Part shown: piece by piece, positions 17,443 through 25,463 of the stretch
How positions within the stretch are numbered: the stretch's first letter is position 1
Layout: every line of letters begins with the position of its first letter
Assembly (NCBI GenBank): GCA_913059105.1
Contig: CAJXRL010000002.1
Coordinates: 1 to 43,065, forward strand
Length of the DNA stretch: 43,065 nucleotides
DNA from: an uncultured Flavobacteriales bacterium
Lineage (GTDB): Bacteria > Bacteroidota > Bacteroidia > Flavobacteriales_E > Vicingaceae
Direction: 5' to 3'
Position numbers and translations under genes: made by a program
The notes under the pieces: generated by a model
What the model was told of the DNA's origin: nothing
Databases searched by the model: none
Seen by the model: only the letters and a program-made list of their open reading frames with translations

Positions 17443-18129
17443 ATGAAGAATAAGTTTTCTTCTTATGGACTGCCGCTACTAATTATAGTGGCAGTTTTGT
17501 TTTTAGACCAAGCAAGCAAGTTTTGGGTAAAACTAAACATGGAAATTTCTGAGGAAATTCCTGTTTTTGGCGATTGGTTTATCATTCACTTTACCGAGAA
17601 TAATGGTATGGCCTTCGGAATGGAGTTCGCTGGAGAGTGGGGTAAATTATTTCTAAGTCTTTTCAGAATTGTAGCCGTTACAGGTATTGGGTGGTATTTA
17701 TTTAGTTTACCTAAAAAAGGAGTTTCAACTGGCTTAATGGCGAGCGGAGCTCTAATTTTTGCTGGAGCATTAGGAAACATTGTTGACAGTGCTTTTTATG
17801 GAGTAATATTTAATGATAGTTACTATCAGGTAGCTACTTTATTTCCTCCAGAGGGAGGCTATGCTGCTCCTTTGTATGGTAGAGTTGTCGATATGTTGTA
17901 TTTCCCTTTAATGGAAGGATTCTTTCCCGATTGGTTCCCGATTTGGTCCGGAGAGCATTTTATATTTTTTAGGCCTGTATTTAACATTGCAGATGCCGCT
18001 ATTACTTGCGGAGTAGCTTCTGTATTACTTTTTCATAGAGACTTCTTTAAGGAAGAAGAAGAGATTGTTGAAGAAAGCAACAAAGAAGATACGGAAGAAG
18101 TAAGAGAAGATTCTACTCAACCGATATAG
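17443..18129 (+). CDS. lspA: Lipoprotein signal peptidase (signal peptidase II)
   Basis: FLDQASKFWVK, HFTENNGMAFG, GALGNIVDSAFYG, VFNIADAAITCG. Confidence 0.93.
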   Translation: MKNKFSSYGLPLLIIVAVLFLDQASKFWVKLNMEISEEIPVFGDWFIIHFTENNGMAFGMEFAGEWGKLFLSLFRIVAVTGIGWYLFSLPKKGVSTGLMASGALIFAGALGNIVDSAFYGVIFNDSYYQVATLFPPEGGYAAPLYGRVVDMLYFPLMEGFFPDWFPIWSGEHFIFFRPVFNIADAAITCGVASVLLFHRDFFKEEEEIVEESNKEDTEEVREDSTQPI

Positions 18130-18280
18130 AGTAGAGCAAGTCGAGCGTGAATATCAAAACAACTTTCAGCGACCCGTTTTAATCCATAAAGAACAGGTTG
18201 TTGCAACAAAGGTTGCACTAGTTTGATGAAATGATTGCGTAAAATTAATACAACCTAATTAGACTCTTAAGGAAGAATTA

Positions 18281-18314
18281 AAAAAGCCCCAACAATATAA
18301 TTGCTGGGGCTTTT
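18281..18314. terminator. Bidirectional intrinsic terminator between the convergent lspA and beta-barrel genes
   Basis: AAAAAGCCCCAACAATATAATTGCTGGGGCTTTT: GC-rich stem with flanking A and T tracts. Confidence 0.85.
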
Positions 18315-18332
18315 GTTATATTATAGGTTATC

Positions 18333-19718
18333 TTAAAACTTAAACCTAGTTCCAAAACTAATTCCTACGTATTGTAATTTCTCTGTAAATCGTGCTTCTC
18401 CTTTAGTAATTGAGTTCACGCTTCTTCTATAACTTGGAGTAATTAAAAATGACGTTTTCTCCGTGTGAAAGTAAGTAAGACCTGCAGCCAAATGAACATT
18501 TATAACTCCACTCGTTTTAAATGGATTCTCACCTTCATCTTCAAGATTTGCAACCTCATTTACAGATTGTTTGTTCGACAAATTGTGATCCTGATTAACA
18601 TAACCTTTCACAGTGCTCTTGTTTATTCGACTCAACGACTCTTTCTCTTCGCCTCCAAATACATCTACTCTTTTTAAGATATAGCCTTTGTACGAGTTCA
18701 TAATCTGCAACCCTAATCCACCTTTTACATGCCAGCCCCATCTTGAATTACGATCTTGAAATCCTAGCAATAACGGAATTTCTACAAAATTATATTGGTT
18801 GCTAAAACGCTTTTTTCCTTCAAAATACATTTCCTCATAAATCTGAGTATAATTAATACCTGTTTCTATAAAACGATGCTTTGTCAATTCATATTGTAAC
18901 AATCCGCTGACCGAATAAGCCAATCTTGTATTCTCAGCCTTTTCTCGATCTCTTAAATAAGACGAAGACAAATTATACTTTGCTTTCATTGTCTTATGAA
19001 TAGTATGCGGAGTAACAGCAAACAATACAGAACTTCTTTGCCAAAACGTTTTACGTTCAACTCTAGGTAGCACATAGTCAAAATCGATTTCTACTCTTTT
19101 TGGATCTGCTTTTACAAGAGTTCTATTTACAAATTGTTTCTCCATTAAGTCCATTTGATGATACCTAGAAAAAGCCTTTGGTCGCGCGCTTTCCCAACCA
19201 TCTAAATTTTTAATGTAAATAGAGAGTTTAGAGTTTGGTAAATCTGGTCGCACAAACCCTGCTTTCGCCAAAGAAGCAAGTTCATCGGCTGATGGATAGT
19301 AAACACCGTAATCAAAAGCAGTTTCTATTTGTTTTTGTGCTATAGGTGTCTGTTTAACTTGGTTTTCAGTTTGCCTTGATTTAGCTTGATAGTTAATTGT
19401 ATTTGAATTGTTATTGATACGTTGTTGCTCTACTTCTGTTGCATTATTACTTATTGTTGATTCATTAATCTCGTTTGCCCGGTATGTATATTGGTTACTC
19501 TCCTCCTCACCAAATAGTACGATAGAACTGCCGCCAGCCATTAACAACATCAGCAACGTTCCAAAAATTCCCCAGTTGTTCGAAATTCGGTTGGCCACCA
19601 CATGACCAAAATTTCGCTTAGCCTGAATGTTTTCCCATACGGCAGGGGGGGGAGTTGCCATTTGGTCACTCAGTCTATCTCGGAAGATTTGGTCAAAATC
19701 GTTGATTTGATCAGACAT
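18333..19718 (-). CDS. Single-TM protein with C-terminal outer-membrane beta-barrel-like region; likely partner of the adjacent ECF sigma factor
   Basis: Cytosolic N-terminus (MSDQINDFDQIFRDRL...PPPAVWENIQ), one TM (WGIFGTLLMLLMAGGSSIVLF), linker, then a barrel-like C-terminus ending GISFGTRFKF. Overlaps the sigma gene by 8 bp. Confidence 0.75.
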   Translation of the reverse strand: MSDQINDFDQIFRDRLSDQMATPPPAVWENIQAKRNFGHVVANRISNNWGIFGTLLMLLMAGGSSIVLFGEEESNQYTYRANEINESTISNNATEVEQQRINNNSNTINYQAKSRQTENQVKQTPIAQKQIETAFDYGVYYPSADELASLAKAGFVRPDLPNSKLSIYIKNLDGWESARPKAFSRYHQMDLMEKQFVNRTLVKADPKRVEIDFDYVLPRVERKTFWQRSSVLFAVTPHTIHKTMKAKYNLSSSYLRDREKAENTRLAYSVSGLLQYELTKHRFIETGINYTQIYEEMYFEGKKRFSNQYNFVEIPLLLGFQDRNSRWGWHVKGGLGLQIMNSYKGYILKRVDVFGGEEKESLSRINKSTVKGYVNQDHNLSNKQSVNEVANLEDEGENPFKTSGVINVHLAAGLTYFHTEKTSFLITPSYRRSVNSITKGEARFTEKLQYVGISFGTRFKF

Positions 19719-20250
19719 GACTTGTTATTTTTAATTTTACTAATTCGTTTTGCATCCATTTTCTTGACTTCGCTAATTGAGAGCGGGAAGTGCTTTCTGT
19801 AATATCTAGCATTTCTCCAATCTCTTTGTGGCTGAATCCCTCTATTACATACATGTTGAATACCATTCTGTATCCGTCTGGTAATTTTTGAATTAATGCC
19901 AACAATTCTTTTTCTCCTAAATTGCTTACCGCTTTTGATTCAACTACCTTGTCTTGGTAATCTTCAATACCTAATTTCTCTTGTTTAAAGCTAGATTTAC
20001 GACAATGGTTCAGCGCAGTGTTCACTACTATTCTTCTAATCCAACCCTCAAAAGAGCCGTTAAATTTGAAAGACCCTATATTGTCAAAAACCTTAATAAA
20101 GCCATCTTGTAACATATCTTGAGCTTCAGAAGCATGCCTTGCATAGCGCAAGCAGACATAGTACATTTTTGGAGAGTAGGTCTCATACAAACATTGCTGA
20201 GCAGCTTTCTGCTCGTTTATGCATCCTTGTATGATTTTTTCTTCGGTCAT
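19711..20250 (-). CDS. RNA polymerase ECF-type sigma factor
   Basis: Region 2 (DMLQDGFIKVFDNIGSFKFNGSFEGWIRRIVVNTALNHCRK) and region 4 (LPDGYRMVFNMYVIEGFSHKEIGEMLDITESTSRSQLAKSRK). Confidence 0.95.
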   Translation of the reverse strand: MTEEKIIQGCINEQKAAQQCLYETYSPKMYYVCLRYARHASEAQDMLQDGFIKVFDNIGSFKFNGSFEGWIRRIVVNTALNHCRKSSFKQEKLGIEDYQDKVVESKAVSNLGEKELLALIQKLPDGYRMVFNMYVIEGFSHKEIGEMLDITESTSRSQLAKSRKWMQNELVKLKITSHV

Positions 20251-20369
20251 TTCGTTTTGATAAATCTATTACATACCTACTCTGTAGGTATATGACCCAA
20301 CATTGTGTAGAAACGTTGCCTTGCTTATCACAATATAAGATATAATTCTGAAAAAGAAACTGTTGCGAA

Positions 20370-21359
20370 CTAGATTTTTTTCGAAGCAACCAAATATTCA
20401 GCAATTTGAATCGCGTTTGTTGCTGCTCCTTTCCGCAAATTATCAGAAACAATCCACAAATTAAGGCTCTTTTCTGCGCTTTCGTCTCTCCTTATTCTTC
20501 CTACAAAAACTTCGTCTTGTTCCTTTTTATAAAAAGGCATTGGGTATTCATTTTTAGCTGGATTGTCATGAACTACAACTCCATCTGCTTCGTTTAAAAC
20601 AGACTTAATCTCGTCTATTTTAAAGTTCTTTTTAAAGGTCACATTTACAGACTCTGAATGTCCTCCTACTACTGGAATTCTAACAGCTGTTGCAGTCACT
20701 TTTAGATTCGGTTCTCCTAAAATTTTACGGCTTTCGTGCACCAACTTCATTTCTTCCTTGGTGTAATCATTTTCTAAAAAAATATCACATTGAGGTATTG
20801 CATTTTGATGAATTTGATAATCATATGCCATTTCGCCTTTTATTCCTTGTTGCTCATTTTCGAGCTGTCGAACAGCTTTAATTCCTGTTCCTGTAATGGA
20901 TTGATAGGTCGAAATAATCATTCGTTCAATACCATATTTTTGGTGAAGTGGAGCCATTGCCATTACCAATTGAATAGTTGAACAATTCGGATTTGCAATG
21001 ATTTTATCGGCTGAAGTTATCTCTTGTCCATTTACCTCCGGTACAATTAATTTTTTTGTTGGATCCATTCTCCACGCAGAAGAATTATCAATAACCACAG
21101 TGCCGTTTGCTGCAAATTTTTCTGCAAAAGCCAAAGAGGTTTCTCCCCCTGCCGAAAACAAAGCAATAGAAGGTTTTTCATCAATTGCTTGTTGCATGCT
21201 AACCACTTTTACTTCGGTGTTTTTAAACACTATGGTTTTCCCAACGGACTTTTCCGAGGCAACTGGTAATAATTGAGTTACAGGAAATCCCCGTTCCTCT
21301 AACAAACGCAATATCACTGTTCCTACTAAACCTGTGGCTCCTACTACTGCAACTTTCAT
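20370..21359 (-). CDS. asd: Aspartate-semialdehyde dehydrogenase
   Basis: MKVAVVGATGLVGTVILRLLEER, NPNCSTIQLVMAMAPLH, STYQSITGTG, RIPVVGGHSESV. Confidence 0.96.
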   Translation of the reverse strand: MKVAVVGATGLVGTVILRLLEERGFPVTQLLPVASEKSVGKTIVFKNTEVKVVSMQQAIDEKPSIALFSAGGETSLAFAEKFAANGTVVIDNSSAWRMDPTKKLIVPEVNGQEITSADKIIANPNCSTIQLVMAMAPLHQKYGIERMIISTYQSITGTGIKAVRQLENEQQGIKGEMAYDYQIHQNAIPQCDIFLENDYTKEEMKLVHESRKILGEPNLKVTATAVRIPVVGGHSESVNVTFKKNFKIDEIKSVLNEADGVVVHDNPAKNEYPMPFYKKEQDEVFVGRIRRDESAEKSLNLWIVSDNLRKGAATNAIQIAEYLVASKKI

Positions 21360-21433
21360 CTCTCTATTCTTAACGATTTATTTACTTCCTCAACATTCAA
21401 AATTACTAACTTTACGAAGCTTATTTTTGATCT

Positions 21434-24058
21434 ATGAAGAAAGTCCTTTCTCTTTTAGCAGTCTCTCTTTTGTTTGTTTTCGCATTTCAGGCTAAGGCAC
21501 AAACTGGTTTCTCAGATAATTTTAACGACAGTAATTTCACAGTTAACCCAGTTTGGAGTGGGGAAACTAGCAAGTTTGAAATCAACGCTGCTAAAGTGCT
21601 GCAGCTAAACAATACAGGCGCTGCAAGCTCAAACGAATCCTATCTAATCACTACTTCAACTGTTATTAATAGTGCCTTTTGGGAATTTCATGTTCGGTTG
21701 AATTTTAATCCATCCACTTCCAATTTTGCTAAAGTTTACCTTGTTTCGAACAATCAAGATTTGACATCAGCGCTTAATGGCTATTACGTTCGAATTGGAG
21801 GACAGTCGGGGACAGTAGACAATGTACGATTGTACCGACAAGATGGCCTTTCTGACACTTTGCTAATTGATGGAATGAATAGTACAGTTGCCATTGCTCC
21901 TGCAGTAAAAATTAGAGTTTCAAAAAGTGCGACCAACGAATGGAGTTTATCCTTAGATCAAAGTGGAGTTGGAAACGCATACCAATTGCAAGGATCGGCG
22001 ATAGAACATAAATATGGCACCAGTAATTATTTCGGTGTTCTTTGTAAATACACCTCGACGCGATCAGATAAGTTCTTTTTTGATGATTTCCTTGTTAGCG
22101 GCACTTCGTTTCAAGACACTTCAAAACCAATAATAAGTCAAGTTAATCTGCTATCTGATCGAACGCTTGAGATTGTATTTAATGAAAAATTAGATTCAAC
22201 TTCAGCTTTAAACCTGAACAATTACTTGGTAAATCAAACTATTGGGACTCCAAGTTTAATACTTTTTACTTCTGTAGATAGCACCACGTTAGAACTAACT
22301 TTTGCAACGCCATTTACAAATGGAGGTTCATATTCTATTTCAATTCAAAATATTGAAGATGCGGCAGGCAACATAATGCTCCCTTCTTCAACCAGTTTCA
22401 CCTACTTTATTCCTGTTCCAGCAGTTTATCGCGACATTGTAATTAATGAATTGTATGCTGACTACACCCCAAGCAATGGGCTACCTGAAGCAGAGTTTCT
22501 TGAACTTTTCAATGCCTCTTCTAAAGTTTTCGACCTGAACAATTGGGTTCTTTCCGATGGGTCAACCAATTCAACATTAGGTAACCACATATTAAGGCCA
22601 GGAGAGTTTTTGATTGTCTGTCCTCAAGCTTCAACAAACGATTTTTTAAGTTATGGACAGGTGTTAGGTCAAGCAAGTTTTCCCATTTTAAATAATTCAG
22701 GGGACAACATTACATTGAAAGATAACTCAGGGCAAATTGTTGACTACGTGAACTATGACGACTCTTGGTATGCAGATGATACAAAAAAAGAAGGAGGCTT
22801 TACTTTAGAGCAGGTTAACCCTTTTACTTTGTGCGTTGGTAGGGTAAATTATAGTGGCTCTAACGCTTCAATAGGAGGAACGCCTGGAACACAAAACACT
22901 CAATTCGACACATTGCCCGACGTGACAGCGCCAAACTTAGTAGAGGTGTTAATATTGAGCGATAGTAGCCTTTCTGTTCGTTTCAATGAATTAATGGACA
23001 GTATCACTTTGAGAAGTGGAACTTACACCTTCTCTCCTAATCTATCAATTCGGTCAGTTGAACCTGTTGCCCCAGATTACGAAGTAGCTATTCTCGAATT
23101 AGATTCGAAACTAGATTCAGGCGTTTTCTACACAGTAAGCATTTCCAATGTCAACGACTGTTCGGGAAATGTAATTTCTAAAAACTCAACAACAATTGCC
23201 TTACCAAGCATTGCGGGTAAAAATGACCTAGTTATAAATGAAGTTCTATTTAATTCCCGATCTAATAGTAAAGATTTTGTAGAACTGTACAATCGTTCTG
23301 AAAAAGTAATCACACTTGAAAACTGGCTAATAGCCAACTTTGACGACACCATCGCCAACTTAAAAGTAATTACCGAGCTTCCTTTTCTTGTTTTTCCAAA
23401 AGAATATATTGTACTTACAGAAGACAAAGCAGATATCATTCAGCAATACCCCTTTAGTGTTTCTGACAACATTTTAGAAATAGCGGACCTCCCAACATAT
23501 AGTGACAGCGAAGGGAAAGTCTATATTTTTAACTCCAACTTAGAGCTAATTGACGAAATGGAATACAAAGATGATTATCATTTTGCTCTGTTAAATGACG
23601 ATGATGGTGTTTCTCTAGAGCGAATTAATAGCGAAAAATCTAGTTTGGATGAAAGCAATTGGCACTCTGCTTCAGAAAAGGTGGGTTTTGCTACTCCTGG
23701 ATACAAAAATTCACAAGACTTTAGTAATCCAAAATCTAGCTGGACTATTTCAATAGAGCCTAAAATCTTCTCGCCAGACAATGACGGGTTTCAAGATATT
23801 CTCTCCATTAATTACAAATTTAATGCTCCCGGATATGTTGCCAATGTTTCAATTTTGGACAGAAATGGAAGGTTAATTAAAAAACTCATTAACAACGAAC
23901 TGCTAGGTCGCGAAGGAAATTTCTTTTGGGACGGTATTACAGATGAAAACACTAAAGCTAGGGTAGGAATTTACATCGTTTTGTTTGAAACTTTCAACTT
24001 AAATGGTGATAAAGAGGCATTTAAAGAAGTAATTACCGTAGCTTCGCGATTAAAATAA
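21434..24058 (+). CDS. Large secreted protein with lamin-tail-like and bacterial Ig-like domains and a FlgD-like C-terminus
   Basis: Signal peptide MKKVLSLLAVSLLFVFAFQAKAQ. Two lamin-tail-like segments (DIVINELYADYTP...EFLELFNASSKVFDLNNWVLSD and DLVINEVLFNSRSNSKDFVELYNRSEKVITLENWLIA). FSPDNDGFQD...GRLIKKL...FFWDG C-terminus. Confidence 0.8.
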   Translation: MKKVLSLLAVSLLFVFAFQAKAQTGFSDNFNDSNFTVNPVWSGETSKFEINAAKVLQLNNTGAASSNESYLITTSTVINSAFWEFHVRLNFNPSTSNFAKVYLVSNNQDLTSALNGYYVRIGGQSGTVDNVRLYRQDGLSDTLLIDGMNSTVAIAPAVKIRVSKSATNEWSLSLDQSGVGNAYQLQGSAIEHKYGTSNYFGVLCKYTSTRSDKFFFDDFLVSGTSFQDTSKPIISQVNLLSDRTLEIVFNEKLDSTSALNLNNYLVNQTIGTPSLILFTSVDSTTLELTFATPFTNGGSYSISIQNIEDAAGNIMLPSSTSFTYFIPVPAVYRDIVINELYADYTPSNGLPEAEFLELFNASSKVFDLNNWVLSDGSTNSTLGNHILRPGEFLIVCPQASTNDFLSYGQVLGQASFPILNNSGDNITLKDNSGQIVDYVNYDDSWYADDTKKEGGFTLEQVNPFTLCVGRVNYSGSNASIGGTPGTQNTQFDTLPDVTAPNLVEVLILSDSSLSVRFNELMDSITLRSGTYTFSPNLSIRSVEPVAPDYEVAILELDSKLDSGVFYTVSISNVNDCSGNVISKNSTTIALPSIAGKNDLVINEVLFNSRSNSKDFVELYNRSEKVITLENWLIANFDDTIANLKVITELPFLVFPKEYIVLTEDKADIIQQYPFSVSDNILEIADLPTYSDSEGKVYIFNSNLELIDEMEYKDDYHFALLNDDDGVSLERINSEKSSLDESNWHSASEKVGFATPGYKNSQDFSNPKSSWTISIEPKIFSPDNDGFQDILSINYKFNAPGYVANVSILDRNGRLIKKLINNELLGREGNFFWDGITDENTKARVGIYIVLFETFNLNGDKEAFKEVITVASRLK

Positions 24059-24062
24059 GCGT

Positions 24063-24812
24063 ATGAAAAATCTAGTTTTATTGTTTTCTGTTCTTGTTAC
24101 TCTTAGTTCTTGTAACTTCTATAAACCAGCCATGATTCATGCGCCTGTTATAGAGGAAAAAGGAGAGCTCAACTTAGGTGTTTCTACAGGAAACGGAACA
24201 GATGTTGCCGCATCTTATGCCATAACAAACCACCTAGCCGTAACTTCAAGTTTTACATCAAACTGGAACATTACTTCAACAACAACAACTCCTGCTGGAG
24301 AAGAGCAAAAATTCATTGCAAAAAACTTCAAATATGACGCAGCAATTGGCTATTTCAATAGCGAAGAAAATTCTTTCAACTACAATTTTTTTGCAGGCTA
24401 CTCTGCTGGTCAAACTGGAGCAATTATAGATATCCAAAACGATATAATCTTTCTAGATGAACTTTATGTTAGCGCTAAGTATAATTCTTTCTTTTTACAA
24501 GGCGGCGGATTTACTAACATTGGAGATAAAAATTATATAGGTGTCATCGCTAAAGTAAGTGCGCTTGAGTTTAGCAATTTTAGATATTCTACTATTCTGA
24601 GCGTCACTTCAAATTATTACCCATCAGACGTAACTCAAACTGTTGGCCAAGCTGGGATTCAATACAACTATAAAGGACAAAAATTTGGTTTTCTAGGACA
24701 GGTTCAATATGCATTTACCGACAGTAGTGACAAGTATTTTACACTTCGAAAGTGGGGAGTACATGTTGGTGCATACTTTCGATTTAACGAAATGTTCAAG
24801 AAAAACAACTAG
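24063..24812 (+). CDS. Putative outer-membrane beta-barrel lipoprotein
   Basis: Lipobox LVTLSSCNFYKP; alternating hydrophobic pattern ending YFRFNEMF. Starts 5 nt after the upstream gene. Confidence 0.6.
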   Translation: MKNLVLLFSVLVTLSSCNFYKPAMIHAPVIEEKGELNLGVSTGNGTDVAASYAITNHLAVTSSFTSNWNITSTTTTPAGEEQKFIAKNFKYDAAIGYFNSEENSFNYNFFAGYSAGQTGAIIDIQNDIIFLDELYVSAKYNSFFLQGGGFTNIGDKNYIGVIAKVSALEFSNFRYSTILSVTSNYYPSDVTQTVGQAGIQYNYKGQKFGFLGQVQYAFTDSSDKYFTLRKWGVHVGAYFRFNEMFKKNN

Positions 24813-25393
24813 TTTTTTAGCGCTTTCTTTATTGCTTTCTTAAAAGAAGGCATTCCTGGTTGACCAAAGTTGAGAAGTTCCACTTTTCCACTTTTATTTA
24901 CAACAATAAAGCGGGGAATACTTTCTGCCCAGACTTTTTGCTCTTCATGCTCAAATTCTCCAAAAGTGAACCAAACAATAGGGTTTTCAGCCTCTTTCCC
25001 AACCCAGTATCTGTCATAGTTTACTTGGTGTTCTTCCGTGTAATTAATCCACTTATCTTCATCCTGATCTACAGATATCGATAAGAAGACTATCGCTTCA
25101 TTTTGCAATTCCTCTTTCACTTTTTCAAAGGCCGGGCTTAAAGCAATGCATGGTTTGCACCAAGTTGCCCAAATATCAATTACCACCGTCTTGCCCAATA
25201 AACTACTAAATTGAACTTCTTCAAGCCTTTCATTGACCATGGTAAAATCAGGAATAGCTTTCCCAACAGCAACAGAATCTGTTCTGCTTTGCATAAATTC
25301 AGCTTGTTCTTTCTGAATTGTACTCTCTTGCGCAGAAAGTATGTTGCAGTTGAATAGCATTGCTAAGAAAATGGGGAATTTAATATATTTCAT
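24809..25393 (-). CDS. TlpA-like thioredoxin-fold protein
   Basis: Signal peptide; GKTVVIDIWATWCKPCIALSPAFEKVKEEL. Confidence 0.92.
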   Translation of the reverse strand: MKYIKFPIFLAMLFNCNILSAQESTIQKEQAEFMQSRTDSVAVGKAIPDFTMVNERLEEVQFSSLLGKTVVIDIWATWCKPCIALSPAFEKVKEELQNEAIVFLSISVDQDEDKWINYTEEHQVNYDRYWVGKEAENPIVWFTFGEFEHEEQKVWAESIPRFIVVNKSGKVELLNFGQPGMPSFKKAIKKALKN

Positions 25394-25410
25394 AACTTAA
25401 ATGTAACAAA

Positions 25411-25442
25411 AAAAGCCCCTCTCAATTAATTGACAGGGGCTT
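25411..25442 (-). terminator. Intrinsic terminator hairpin between the two minus-strand genes
   Basis: AAAAGCCCCTCTCAATTAATTGACAGGGGCTT with an A/T tract on the 25404-25414 side. Confidence 0.6.
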
Positions 25443-25463
25443 AGAAATTAATCTTAACAGATT

